From contig NZ_KB851219.1 in NCBI RefSeq assembly GCF_000368265.1, positions 75,150-139,149 of the forward strand: a stretch of 64,000 bases of DNA. The letters run 5' to 3'. Origin of the DNA: Acinetobacter brisouisimilis (GTDB lineage Bacteria > Pseudomonadota > Gammaproteobacteria > Pseudomonadales > Moraxellaceae). The position numbers and the translations under genes are program-made. The first letter of the stretch is position 1; every line of letters starts with the position of its first letter. Shown here in pieces: positions 8,659-17,584 of the stretch. The notes beneath the pieces were generated by a model, which saw only the letters and a program-made list of their open reading frames with translations, had not been told where the DNA came from and searched no databases.

Positions 8659-9699
8659 TTATTTATTTTGATCGGCAGCGATCAAGATATTTTGCCATTG
8701 CTTGATTTTGACCTGTTTGCGAATTGCAGCCAAACTTTCATAAACAGCAGATTCAACCAATTGCTCAAGCTGTGCATTATTGAGATCTACCTCACTAATT
8801 TTGTCTGCAATCTGCTGATATGGGGTATTGGATGTAGGACTTTGAGGCTGTGCCCAAGGTTCAATGAGCCCTTGGGTAATATTTTCACCTAGGCGTTTTC
8901 CGATACTTTGAATCTGTTCTTCTAAACGACTGCCAATAATCGGGAATAAGCGTAATAACTGGTGTAGTTCAGGTGTTTCAATCACAGCTTTTTCAACAAC
9001 TTGACCAACATGCTGTGCTAAATCTTGTTGTTGACGTTGAAGTTCTGTTGCAATATTTTCCCTTAACAGATCAGCCACCATTTGTGCAAACATTTCGCGG
9101 TGGCGGTCAACCAGCTCATGAATAATTTTCTTATGCGTGGAACTGGTGTCAAGTTCATAGCGAATACCGTCAATGACCGTAATCACAACCCGATCCGATA
9201 ATTCTTCCATAACCACTTGATAATAAAATTTTGCAGTTTTACGCCATCCCTCAGGAATAACTTCATAACCCAATTCATGCAAACGATAGGCAATAATCCC
9301 TACGCGAAACAAACGCAAAAAACGTAACAGGGGAATAATCGCAAGAACTTCATACCAGTGAATAAATGGAAAGAAAAACCAGCGTTGATGATGGCGTTGT
9401 GTAATTGCCAGAAACCAGCGTATTGTGAATTCAAATACAAGAAAGCAAATAAACCAGCCTTCTGTTTTATTTACCCAAGGATGTAATGCACTTTTATAAA
9501 AATTCAGTAGATGAGTAATATGCAAATGTTCAGTGAACCAATTCGAAAAGTTACTCATCAGGATGGCATTTGTGCCAAGGCAAAATAAATTAAAGACGAT
9601 AATAAACATCATGAAAATGTCATAACCCAAATAGATTTTCCACTGTAAGGAGTTATGGTCAATCGCTTGGAAGCTCGGAACTTTTCTTGAATTTTGCAT
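8659..9699 (-). CDS. membrane protein with a voltage-sensor-like (ion-transport) N-terminal domain
   Basis: A 346-residue protein, conserved-looking but without a name I can support. Hydrophobic helices fall at about 25-47, 81-99 and 109-140. The last begins with FIHWYEVLAIIPLLR and carries arginines at 126, 129 and 132, spaced every third residue like an S4 voltage-sensor helix. An acidic Glu90 sits in the second helix. No pore helix or selectivity filter follows. Residues 150-346 are hydrophilic, mostly helical and heptad-like. The gene begins 16 bases after the acyltransferase stop, so they are probably co-transcribed. The channel-like fold is my inference from this pattern. Confidence 0.7.
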   Translation of the reverse strand: MQNSRKVPSFQAIDHNSLQWKIYLGYDIFMMFIIVFNLFCLGTNAILMSNFSNWFTEHLHITHLLNFYKSALHPWVNKTEGWFICFLVFEFTIRWFLAITQRHHQRWFFFPFIHWYEVLAIIPLLRFLRLFRVGIIAYRLHELGYEVIPEGWRKTAKFYYQVVMEELSDRVVITVIDGIRYELDTSSTHKKIIHELVDRHREMFAQMVADLLRENIATELQRQQQDLAQHVGQVVEKAVIETPELHQLLRLFPIIGSRLEEQIQSIGKRLGENITQGLIEPWAQPQSPTSNTPYQQIADKISEVDLNNAQLEQLVESAVYESLAAIRKQVKIKQWQNILIAADQNK

Positions 9700-9715
9700 G
9701 ATGCCTTGTCTTTAT

Positions 9716-10633
9716 TTAAACGGAATACTTGGCTTTAATGTCGCTAATTAACTGATCTTTTTCTTTCCAGATTTGTGCTAGCCACTGGTGGAATTTGGCG
9801 CGATATTCGCGATCATCTTCATAGCTGCCCGCTAAAACCCATGCTGGAATGTCAATTTTACGTAAATGTATGGCAATACGAGGTACTTCACCAAGCCAGA
9901 ACTCACTATAATCTGGAATACCATCAGGATAGACAATGGTCATATCCACCAAGGCATCAACCTGATTTCCCAAAATATTTAGCGCTAATGCCAGACCACC
10001 AGCTTTAGGTTTAAGTAAATGTTGATAAGGTGATTTCTGCTGAGCATGTTTTTCAGGCGTAAAACGTGTACCTTCGACATAATTGAGCAATGTGAATGGT
10101 TGACTGAGCAGTTGTTCACAAGATTTGCGCGCTTCTAAAATGTCACGATGTTTTAGCTCTGGGTTTTTAGCAATCTCGGATTTGCTATGACGCTTCATCA
10201 TTGGAAAACCCAAAATTTTAAATGCCTGCCCCACAAAAGGAATAAAAATCAGTTCCCATTTGGTAAAAAAACGCGTCAATGGCATACGGGTTAAACCGAA
10301 ATACTGATTAACTGTGGTATCGACCCAGCTTTGATGGTTACAGAGCATGAGATAACGCCCTTGCAAGTTCAGGTCGAGATCCTCATCGATATGAATATCC
10401 CATTGGGTATTTGGCAAAACATGATCAATCAGCCAATTGTTTACACTTAACCAGCTATTGGTAATCTGAATATTGGTCTCATCCACCTTGCGTGATTGTT
10501 TAAACAGTTTGGTGAGTCCCAAGGCTAAAACAGGAGGGCCATGTAAAAATGTGCTCCCTGTAATGACAGAACCAACAGTCATGCCGCGTGTAATTTTTTT
10601 GAATAAACTTTGTTTGGCTCGATGAGATGTCAT
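9716..10633 (-). CDS. PlsC-family lysophospholipid acyltransferase
   Basis: Membrane-associated acyltransferase of the 1-acyl-glycerol-3-phosphate acyltransferase superfamily, which moves acyl groups onto lysophospholipids. The catalytic HX4D motif appears as NHQSWVDT near residue 98. The substrate-binding block is VEGTRFTPEKH near residue 192, and a proline-containing block with LKPKAGGLALALN follows. The 305-residue length and the N-terminal hydrophobic segment (SVITGSTFLHGPPVLALGL) fit the YihG-like branch rather than the shorter housekeeping PlsC. The exact acceptor is unknown. It is the first gene of the pair with the voltage-sensor-like protein. Confidence 0.85.
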   Translation of the reverse strand: MTSHRAKQSLFKKITRGMTVGSVITGSTFLHGPPVLALGLTKLFKQSRKVDETNIQITNSWLSVNNWLIDHVLPNTQWDIHIDEDLDLNLQGRYLMLCNHQSWVDTTVNQYFGLTRMPLTRFFTKWELIFIPFVGQAFKILGFPMMKRHSKSEIAKNPELKHRDILEARKSCEQLLSQPFTLLNYVEGTRFTPEKHAQQKSPYQHLLKPKAGGLALALNILGNQVDALVDMTIVYPDGIPDYSEFWLGEVPRIAIHLRKIDIPAWVLAGSYEDDREYRAKFHQWLAQIWKEKDQLISDIKAKYSV

Positions 10634-10767
10634 AAAAATTCCTAGCCTAAATCTCGCATAGTAAAGATAACGATCGACCTAGAGAGAGTCAAAATAAATC
10701 TTTCAAATTGTATCTACTCTGTAGAAAATAAGGAGAGCTTATGCTTAAACTGGTATGAATACTGTTG

Positions 10768-10829
10768 TTTTGTTAAAAAACCCTCGTTTTTTAACAAAAA
10801 ATCAGTATTTTACGAAAGTATATTCTTTC
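10768..10829. promoter_or_regulatory. two inverted repeats upstream of the OmpA-like lipoprotein gene
   Basis: The first repeat has perfect 13-base arms, TTTTGTTAAAAAA (10768-10780) and its complement (10787-10799), around CCCTCG. The second is GAAAG-TATATT-CTTTC (10814-10829), whose centre resembles a -10 box. Both lie within 105 bases of the start codon, which suggests operator or mRNA-leader elements. The role is inferred. Confidence 0.45.
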
Positions 10830-10871
10830 ATAATTTTTTACATGTAAATAAACACAACAAGGAGGCATGCG

Positions 10872-11549
10872 ATGCGTGCATTGGTTATTTCTACAGTCAT
10901 CGGGGCTTTGGCATTGTCAGGTTGTCAAAGTATGAACACTGGTACGAATTCTGGTGCTACAGGTAGTAGTGGTGGCTTCCGTGATTATCAAAAAACTGCG
11001 ATTGGTGCAGGTTTAGGGGCACTTGCAGGTTATGGCTTATCACGAGCTGGTGCGAATTCAAGTGCACAAAATAACCGTGCTGCTGCGATTGGTGCCATTC
11101 TTGGTGCTGCAGGTGGTTTGTATCTTGATAAAAAAGAGCAAAAACTTCGCCAGCAAATGGCAGGTACAGGGGTTGAAGTGAACCGTAATCCAGACGGTTC
11201 GGTTGGTTTGGTGATGCCAGGTAACATCACTTTTGATACCAATTCTTATAATATCAAACCAAACTTCTATTCAACTCTAAATAAAGTTTCACAAACTTTG
11301 ACTGAAGATAACAAGAGTGCGATTTTAGTCACAGGTTATACTGACAACACAGGCAATGATTCAATTAATATTCCGTTGTCTAATAACCGCGCGAATGCTG
11401 TCGCTCAATATTTGATTAGCCAAGGTGTTCCATCAAGCCGTGTGAATTCAGAAGGGCATGGTGCATCTAACCCGATTGCATCAAATAGTACAGCGAGTGG
11501 TCGTGAACAAAACCGCCGTGTTGAAATCAGTATTTATGAAGCAAAATAA
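10872..11549 (+). CDS. OmpA-family outer-membrane lipoprotein with glycine-zipper domain
   Basis: Predicted envelope lipoprotein that links the outer membrane to peptidoglycan. The signal peptide ends in the lipobox LSGC (Cys18). Residues 40-90 form a glycine-zipper-like hydrophobic part (AIGAGLGALAGYGLS, AAIGAILGAAGGLYL). The C-terminal 110 residues are an OmpA/MotB-like peptidoglycan-binding domain, with ITFDTNSYNIKPNFYSTL, VTGYTDNTGN, LSNNRANAVAQYL and the closing ASGREQNRRVEI. The architecture resembles YiaD. GGAGG 6 bases before the ATG supports the start. A terminator follows. Confidence 0.9.
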   Translation: MRALVISTVIGALALSGCQSMNTGTNSGATGSSGGFRDYQKTAIGAGLGALAGYGLSRAGANSSAQNNRAAAIGAILGAAGGLYLDKKEQKLRQQMAGTGVEVNRNPDGSVGLVMPGNITFDTNSYNIKPNFYSTLNKVSQTLTEDNKSAILVTGYTDNTGNDSINIPLSNNRANAVAQYLISQGVPSSRVNSEGHGASNPIASNSTASGREQNRRVEISIYEAK

Positions 11550-11571
11550 CTCAATATTTTGCACGTAGTTT

Positions 11572-11598
11572 AAAAAACCACCTTAGGGTGGTTTTTTT
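11572..11598. terminator. terminator between the OmpA-like gene and the convergent unknown gene
   Basis: AAACCACC and GGTGGTTT pair around a TTAG loop, with an A-run on one side and T-run on the other. It serves both the plus-strand lipoprotein gene and the minus-strand gene ending at 11609. Confidence 0.85.
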
Positions 11599-11608
11599 AT
11601 TCGGTGAT

Positions 11609-11962
11609 TTATTCATATAGTGTTGTATCAGGAATAATTAACGGTTTGCCTTGTAGCAGTTCGGAAATTGCCTGAGCATTCAGATCAAGAGTCAAGTTTA
11701 ATTGTTCATGATCAATCTGATAAAACTCAATAAGTCTTTGATCGCCAGATAATGTTTCAACTTTATATTCATCGGCGATATTGAGTATGCCTTCCAAATT
11801 GATACTTGTTGCAGCAAGATCATTCTGAAACAAGTGCTGCAATTGATCAAAAGGGATTTTGAGCTGGGTGTTTGGATGAACAGGTAGGTGATTTTCAATA
11901 AAGTGCACCAGTAATTGCGCAAACATGAAATAATTTGGTTTATGTGAGATGTCTAAGCTCAT
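11609..11962 (-). CDS. hypothetical protein, 117 residues
   Basis: I do not recognise this family. The protein is acidic, leucine-rich and soluble, with no signal peptide or membrane helix. It begins with SHKPNYFMFAQLLVHFIENHL and ends with LLQGKPLIIPDTTLYE. It is a single gene, convergent with the OmpA-like lipoprotein and divergent from nuoA. AAGGATTCAACAATG provides a plausible ribosome binding site. Codon use looks like that of its neighbours. A second frame inside it encodes 74 residues and is a shadow. Confidence 0.7.
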   Translation of the reverse strand: MSLDISHKPNYFMFAQLLVHFIENHLPVHPNTQLKIPFDQLQHLFQNDLAATSINLEGILNIADEYKVETLSGDQRLIEFYQIDHEQLNLTLDLNAQAISELLQGKPLIIPDTTLYE

Positions 11963-12623
11963 TGTTGAATCCTTATATTTGATTTAATTGATATTTCTAT
12001 GTGTTTTTTTATTTATATAGCATAGTTTTCCAAATTTGTGTTGTAACCGTAAGCGTTCTCATACAATTTTTGTAGAAGATGTCTAGGGTCTATTTTTAGA
12101 ATGTTGCGTCATGATAAATTTTTTATAAATGTTGCATGGTGCGTTAATATGAGAAATCATGTTGAATGATGATTTTTCTCAAATGGAGTGCATACATAAA
12201 AAACATTTAAAGAATTTGTTGTAAGGTTGTAATAAATTAAAGTGTAGATCATGACTTTATAATAGAGAATTATTCTTGTTTTCTATAAAATTTAGTAAAA
12301 ATTTTGGAGTATTTTGCTAGAGAAAAAAGCCAATTTTTTGTAAAAAATGGCATGAAAAATACAATAATTGAAAAAAAAGTGACTTTTTAAAAAGATAATA
12401 GTATTAATCGATAAGTATGGATTACCACACTTTTAGTCGTCTTTTTGCGTAAAAACCACACAGAGTATTATGCCAAAGGCTAGAGATAACAAGAGAGATT
12501 AGCCTAGCAACGTAAATCATAAATCAGGTACAATTGAAGTGTTTAATTTTGTGTTTGGTGTATTTTTAGGCCAATACATACATCCTTTTTGTTAAAATTA
12601 GGCCTGCCAGGAGTTATCCCCGC
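11963..12623. other. 661-base AT-rich gap upstream of the nuo operon
   Basis: No credible gene is present. The stretch holds the divergent control region of the unknown gene at 11609 and nuoA. Visible elements are a hairpin-like repeat at 12329-12351 (GCCA...TGGC), AGGCTA at 12477 paired with TAGCCT at 12500, and a TATAAT at 12258 without a well-placed -35. I could not assign a confident promoter. An upstream leader of this size for nuoA would leave room for several regulator sites. Confidence 0.6.
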
Positions 12624-13160
12624 ATGAGTGCCATTACTCCATACGATTGGGCAACGATTGCCTTCGTGATCGGCGTTACATTCCTTTGCGTCTTTATGCT
12701 TACAGTTCCGTTACTCCTAGGAGGTAAGTCATGGGGTCGTTCAAAACAAGAGCAGTTTGAGTCAGGTATTGTTGGTGCTGGTGGTGCCCGCATTCGCCTG
12801 TCTGCAAAATTTTATCTTGTCGCTATCTTCTTTGTCATTTTTGATATCGAAGCACTTTATCTTTATGCATGGTCTGGTGCTGTGCGTGAAGTAGGCTGGT
12901 TGGGTTTTTCAACTGCAACCGTCTTTATTATCGATTTGTTGATTGGTCTTGTTTATGCGCTTTCTGTAGGTGCGTTGAACTGGTCACCATTTGACCGTCG
13001 TAAAGCGGCAGGCATATTACCAAAAATTGGCTCTCCAAATATGGATATCGCAGAGATCACGCGTTTTAATTCAATTGATGAGTTGGTTAAAGACCCTACG
13101 GGTCATGTTCCGGCTCAATCTCGAGTCAAAAAGACCACAGCAACTTCTGACAAGGAGTAA
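12624..13160 (+). CDS. nuoA: NADH-quinone oxidoreductase subunit A
   Basis: Small membrane subunit of complex I near the junction of the peripheral and membrane arms. Three hydrophobic helices are visible. The conserved loop [49 protein letters not shown] is typical of NuoA/ND3, including the acidic residues of the quinone-channel loop. The 178-residue length is longer than E. coli NuoA because of a hydrophilic C-terminal tail of about 45 residues. It is the first gene of the 13-gene operon; CAGGAGTTATCCCCGC before the ATG is the ribosome binding site. Confidence 0.96.
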   Translation: MSAITPYDWATIAFVIGVTFLCVFMLTVPLLLGGKSWGRSKQEQFESGIVGAGGARIRLSAKFYLVAIFFVIFDIEALYLYAWSGAVREVGWLGFSTATVFIIDLLIGLVYALSVGALNWSPFDRRKAAGILPKIGSPNMDIAEITRFNSIDELVKDPTGHVPAQSRVKKTTATSDKE

Positions 13161-13166
13161 TACGGG

Positions 13167-13844
13167 ATGAAATATACCTTAACCCGTGCCAATCCACAGG
13201 CTGACCAGTATCCCCTTCAAGAGCGTCAAATTGTCACAGATCCTCTTCAGGAAGAAGTCAATAAAAACGTATTTATGACTCGTTTGGAAGACGTGATGCA
13301 CAATGTGGTCAACTGGGGGCGTAAAAACTCTGTTTGGCCATTTAACTTTGGTACATCTTGCTGCTACGTCGAGTATGCGACTACCTTAACAGGTGTGCAT
13401 GACTTGTCACGTTTCGGTGCCGAAGTTATTCGTGCTTCACCACGTCAGGCTGACTTGATGATTGTGGCTGGGACTTGCTTTGTAAAAATGGCGCCTGTTA
13501 TTCAACGTTTGTATGAACAAATGCTTGAACCTAAATGGGTGATTTCTATGGGTGCCTGTGCCAACTCTGGCGGTATGTACGATATTTATTCGGTTGTACA
13601 AGGTGTCGATAAAATCATTCCTGTAGATGTTTATATTCCAGGTTGCCCACCACGTCCAGAGGCATTAATCCAAGCATTAATGCTCTTGCAAGACCAAATT
13701 CAGCTAGAGCGCCGTCCATTATCTGCGGTGATTGGTGATGATCTTAAGCCTGTGTATAAGCCAAAGATGATGCCAGAACGTGACCGTAAAAATGCAGAAC
13801 GTATTGCAGTGAAAAACTTACGCTCTATGGATGAGATTAAATAA
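13167..13844 (+). CDS. nuoB: NADH-quinone oxidoreductase subunit B
   Basis: Peripheral-arm subunit carrying cluster N2, the last iron-sulfur centre before quinone. The ligand cysteines are visible in [30 protein letters not shown] and PGCPPRPEA. The 225 residues match NuoB length. It lies 6 bases after nuoA. Residues 1-40 are a less conserved extension. Confidence 0.97.
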   Translation: MKYTLTRANPQADQYPLQERQIVTDPLQEEVNKNVFMTRLEDVMHNVVNWGRKNSVWPFNFGTSCCYVEYATTLTGVHDLSRFGAEVIRASPRQADLMIVAGTCFVKMAPVIQRLYEQMLEPKWVISMGACANSGGMYDIYSVVQGVDKIIPVDVYIPGCPPRPEALIQALMLLQDQIQLERRPLSAVIGDDLKPVYKPKMMPERDRKNAERIAVKNLRSMDEIK

Positions 13845-13931
13845 TTTTAACGATGGACTGTTCATCACCCACTTATGGGTGATTTGTCGTTAGGGTTAAA
13901 AAGAATTTGTATTAAAAAGGAAGCCAAGCCA

Positions 13932-15722
13932 ATGGCTGAAACTGAAATTGCTATGCCAGAAGAATCGACTCAAATTGATTCGCGCCCAGCATTTGCAATT
14001 GTAGAAGAGCTGAAAACCAAATTCGGTGAAAACTTCTACGTGCAACCGACTTGTGAAGATTTTCCAACGGTCTGGGTTGAGCGTGCACGTGTGCAAGAAG
14101 TCTTAATGTTCTTGCGTACCGTGTCACGCCCATACGTGATGCTTTTTGACCTGTCTGCTGTTGATGAACGTTTGCGTCAACATCGTGAAGGGTTGCCAGC
14201 ATCAGATTTCACAGTGTTCTATCATTTGCTATCGCTAGAGCGTAATGCCGATATTCGTGTAAAAGTCGCTTTAAACGAGAGTGATCTGAATATTCCAACC
14301 GCAACCAACATTTGGCCAAATGCTAACTGGTACGAACGTGAAGTTTATGACATGTTCGGTGTCAAGTTTGACGGTCATCCAATGTTGCGTCGTATCTTGT
14401 TGCCAACCTATTGGGAAGGGCATCCGCTACGTAAAGAATATTCTGCACGTGCAACGGAATATACGCCTTATATGCAAAACAAGGCGAAACAAGATTTCGA
14501 ACAAGAACACTTACGTTTTGTTCCCGAAGATTGGGGACTGAAACGTGGTAACAAGGACGAGGACTTCATGTTCTTGAACTTGGGTCCTAACCATCCATCT
14601 GCGCATGGTGCATTCCGTGTGATCTTGCAGCTCGATGGTGAAGAAGTTAAAGACTGTGTTCCTGATATCGGTTATCACCACCGTGGTGTGGAAAAGATGG
14701 CTGAACGTCAAACATGGCACTCATTTATTCCTTACACTGACCGTGTAGACTACTTGGGTGGTTGTGCGCAAAACATGCCTTATGTCATGGGTGTGGAGCA
14801 GCTTGCAGGCATTAAAGTGCCTGATCGTGCACAGTGTATCCGTGTAATGATGTCGGAATTATTCCGTATCAATAACCACTTGCTTTACATCGGTACAGCA
14901 ATTCAGGATACGGGTGGTATGACACCAGTATTCTATATGTTTGCTGACCGTCAAAAAATTTATGATGCGATTGAAGCCATCACTGGTTTCCGTATGCACC
15001 CAGCTTGGTTCCGTATCGGCGGTACTGCACACGACCTTCCAAACAACTGGCAACATCTGATTCGTGAAATTCTGGACTGGATGCCTAAGCGTTTGGATGA
15101 ATACCATAAAGCAGCGTTAAAGAACTCTGTGTTTATTGGTCGTACCCGTAATGTTGCTCAGTACGATGCGAAATCTGCATTGGCTTGGGGTGTGACAGGT
15201 ACAGGTCTACGTGCGACAGGGATTGACTTTGACGTTCGTAAATACCGCCCATATAGCGGTTATGAAAATTACGACTTTGAAGTGCCTGTTGAATACGAAG
15301 GCGATGCTTATGCACGTGTGATGGTTCACTTCCATGAAATTCGTGAATCATTGAAAATCGTGAAGCAATGTTTAGACAACATGCCATCTGGTCCATACAA
15401 AGCGGATCATCCACTGGCTGTTCCACCACCGAAAGACAAGACATTACAAGACATTGAAACCTTGATTACGCACTTCTTGAGCGTTTCTTGGGGTCCTGTC
15501 ATGCCAGCTGGTGAGGCATCTGTAATGGCAGAAGTGGTGAAAGGTGCAAGTAACTATTACTTGACCTCTGACAAGGCAACCATGAGTTATCGTACGCGTA
15601 TTCGTACACCAACATTTACTCACCTACAGCAAATTCCTTCGGTGATTAATGGCAGTTTGGTGTCTGACTTGATCATTTACTTGGCAACCATTGACGTGGT
15701 TATGGCCGATGTGGATCGCTAA
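13932..15722 (+). CDS. nuoCD: fused NADH-quinone oxidoreductase subunits C and D
   Basis: A single 596-residue protein combines NuoC (about residues 25-190) and NuoD (about 210-596) as in E. coli; many other bacteria keep them separate. NuoC ends with the [17 protein letters not shown] and RRILLP motifs. NuoD opens with [12 protein letters not shown] and contains [11 protein letters not shown] and the C-terminal VMADVDR, all lining the quinone pocket. The frame is open from 13875, but AAAAGGAAGCC before the ATG at 13932 and the usual family length favour this start. Confidence 0.96.
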   Translation: MAETEIAMPEESTQIDSRPAFAIVEELKTKFGENFYVQPTCEDFPTVWVERARVQEVLMFLRTVSRPYVMLFDLSAVDERLRQHREGLPASDFTVFYHLLSLERNADIRVKVALNESDLNIPTATNIWPNANWYEREVYDMFGVKFDGHPMLRRILLPTYWEGHPLRKEYSARATEYTPYMQNKAKQDFEQEHLRFVPEDWGLKRGNKDEDFMFLNLGPNHPSAHGAFRVILQLDGEEVKDCVPDIGYHHRGVEKMAERQTWHSFIPYTDRVDYLGGCAQNMPYVMGVEQLAGIKVPDRAQCIRVMMSELFRINNHLLYIGTAIQDTGGMTPVFYMFADRQKIYDAIEAITGFRMHPAWFRIGGTAHDLPNNWQHLIREILDWMPKRLDEYHKAALKNSVFIGRTRNVAQYDAKSALAWGVTGTGLRATGIDFDVRKYRPYSGYENYDFEVPVEYEGDAYARVMVHFHEIRESLKIVKQCLDNMPSGPYKADHPLAVPPPKDKTLQDIETLITHFLSVSWGPVMPAGEASVMAEVVKGASNYYLTSDKATMSYRTRIRTPTFTHLQQIPSVINGSLVSDLIIYLATIDVVMADVDR

Positions 15723-15735
15723 GGGGTAACGCATT

Positions 15736-16245
15736 ATGATGATTTTGACTGATAAAAAGCCACGTGTAAATGTTGAAGGGATTTTGACTGCGGACGAAAT
15801 TCATGAGATTGAACATCACATTGATCATTATCCATACCCACGTGCAGCATCACTTGATGCTTTGAAGTGTGTACAACGCCGTAATGGCTGGGTAGATGAT
15901 GCACAATTAAATGCGATTGCGCAGCTCCTCACGATCAGTGTTGCCGATTTAGAAGGTGTAGCAACATTCTATAACCGTATCTATCGCCAACCTGTAGGTC
16001 GCCACGTCATTTTACTCTGTGATTCAATCGCGTGTTTCTTGATGGGCGCTGAAACCTTGGCTGAAGCATTTCAGCGTGAATTAGGTATTCAGTTTGGACA
16101 AACAACGGCAGATAACCGTTTCACTTTATTGCCGATTTGCTGTTTGGGCAACTGCGATAAAGGTCCAACCTTGATGATTGATGAAGATACTCATGGATTG
16201 GTTGAAGTGACTTCAATCAAACAGTTATTGGAGAAGTATGTATGA
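15736..16245 (+). CDS. nuoE: NADH-quinone oxidoreductase subunit E
   Basis: Thioredoxin-like 2Fe-2S subunit (cluster N1a) of the NADH-oxidising module. Ligand cysteines are at 95, 100, 136 and 140, within CDSIAC and CCLGNC. The motif [17 protein letters not shown] precedes them. The 169 residues are normal. The stop overlaps the start of nuoF by 4 bases (ATGA), which points to translational coupling. Confidence 0.96.
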   Translation: MMILTDKKPRVNVEGILTADEIHEIEHHIDHYPYPRAASLDALKCVQRRNGWVDDAQLNAIAQLLTISVADLEGVATFYNRIYRQPVGRHVILLCDSIACFLMGAETLAEAFQRELGIQFGQTTADNRFTLLPICCLGNCDKGPTLMIDEDTHGLVEVTSIKQLLEKYV

Positions 16246-17573
16246 ATACTGAACCAAAACCAATTTATGGCGACGGTAACCCAGAAACGCATCCACTGAC
16301 TTGGCGCTTAAGCAAACAAGAACATGTGCGTAATGCGGATGATTACGAAGCGCTAGAAGGTTATGCGGGCTTTAAAAAAGCGATTACCATGCCACCGAAA
16401 GATGTGCTGGAAGTCATTAAAGCTGCAACCGTAAAAGGGCGTGGTGGTGCAGGTTTCCCAGCAGGGATTAAATGGTCATTGATGGCACCAAATGATGGTG
16501 GTCCTCGTTACCTAATCTGTAATGCCGATGAGATGGAACCAGGTACGTTTAAAGACCGTCTGTTGATGGAAAGACTTCCTCATCAGTTGATCGAAGGTAT
16601 GCTGATTGCAGCATATACCTTAGAAGCGACCCAAGGTTATATCTTTATTCGTGGTGAATACATCGAAGCTGCGCAGTACCTGAACGAAGCCTTAGAACAA
16701 GTTCGTGCTAAAGGTTATTTGGGTGACAACATTCTAGATACAGGTTGGAATTTCGAGCTGTATGTGCACACTGGTGCAGGACGTTATATCTGTGGTGAAG
16801 AAACTGCATTGATTAACTCTTTAGAAGGTCGCCGTGCTAACCCACGTACCAAACCACCATTCCCACAAGTTGCAGGGGCTTGGGGTCGTCCAACGATTGT
16901 CAACAACGTTGAGACCTACAATAACTTGCCAGCAATTCTGCTACGTGGTCCAGAATGGTATATCGGTTTGTCAGCAGGAAAATCGAAAGATCCTGGTACG
17001 AAAATCTACGGTGCATCGGGTAAAGTCAAGTTCCCTGGTCTTTGGGAGTTGCCATTTGGCACAACCGCACGAGAAGTGATCGAAGATCATGCTGGTGGTA
17101 TGCGTGATGGTCTTAAACTCAAGGCATGGTTGCCAGGCGGCGCGTCTACAGACTTCTTGGCTGCTGAACACATTGATCTTCCAATGGATGCTGAAAGCAT
17201 CATGAAAGCAGGTTCACGTTTAGGAACTTGTTTGCTCATGGTGGTAGATGAAACGCAGTGTATGGTTTCAGCAACACGTAACCTAGAAGAGTTCTTTGCA
17301 CGTGAATCATGTGGCTGGTGTACACCTTGCCGTGATGGCTTGCCTTGGGCAGTGAAAGCGCTTAAAGCACTTGAAAACGGTGAAGGGAAGATGGAAGACA
17401 TTCAACATCTTCAGGAACTGACCCGTAAGTTGTGGATTGGCAAAACTTTCTGTGCTCACGCACCTGGTGCGATGGAGCCATTAATGGGCGCACTCAAACA
17501 TTTCCGTAGCGAGTTTGAAGCAAAAGTGACAGATCGTCCTGTAGCTCAAACTAGCAACGTAGCACAAGCTTAA
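16242..17573 (+). CDS. nuoF: NADH-quinone oxidoreductase subunit F
   Basis: Catalytic subunit that binds NADH and FMN and carries 4Fe-4S cluster N3. The FMN/NADH site is visible as [16 protein letters not shown] and [14 protein letters not shown], and the glycine-rich [21 protein letters not shown] follows. The cluster ligands are in [12 protein letters not shown] and the distal FCAHAPG. 443 residues, normal length. It overlaps nuoE and is followed by nuoG after 11 bases. Confidence 0.97.
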   Translation: MNTEPKPIYGDGNPETHPLTWRLSKQEHVRNADDYEALEGYAGFKKAITMPPKDVLEVIKAATVKGRGGAGFPAGIKWSLMAPNDGGPRYLICNADEMEPGTFKDRLLMERLPHQLIEGMLIAAYTLEATQGYIFIRGEYIEAAQYLNEALEQVRAKGYLGDNILDTGWNFELYVHTGAGRYICGEETALINSLEGRRANPRTKPPFPQVAGAWGRPTIVNNVETYNNLPAILLRGPEWYIGLSAGKSKDPGTKIYGASGKVKFPGLWELPFGTTAREVIEDHAGGMRDGLKLKAWLPGGASTDFLAAEHIDLPMDAESIMKAGSRLGTCLLMVVDETQCMVSATRNLEEFFARESCGWCTPCRDGLPWAVKALKALENGEGKMEDIQHLQELTRKLWIGKTFCAHAPGAMEPLMGALKHFRSEFEAKVTDRPVAQTSNVAQA

Positions 17574-17584
17574 GGAACTCGACT

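Noticed and set aside
12124..12263. TATAAT at 12258 as nuo promoter
   Set aside because: The nearest -35-like TTGTAA at 12227 is 25 bases away, too far for a sigma-70 site, and it is over 350 bases before nuoA.
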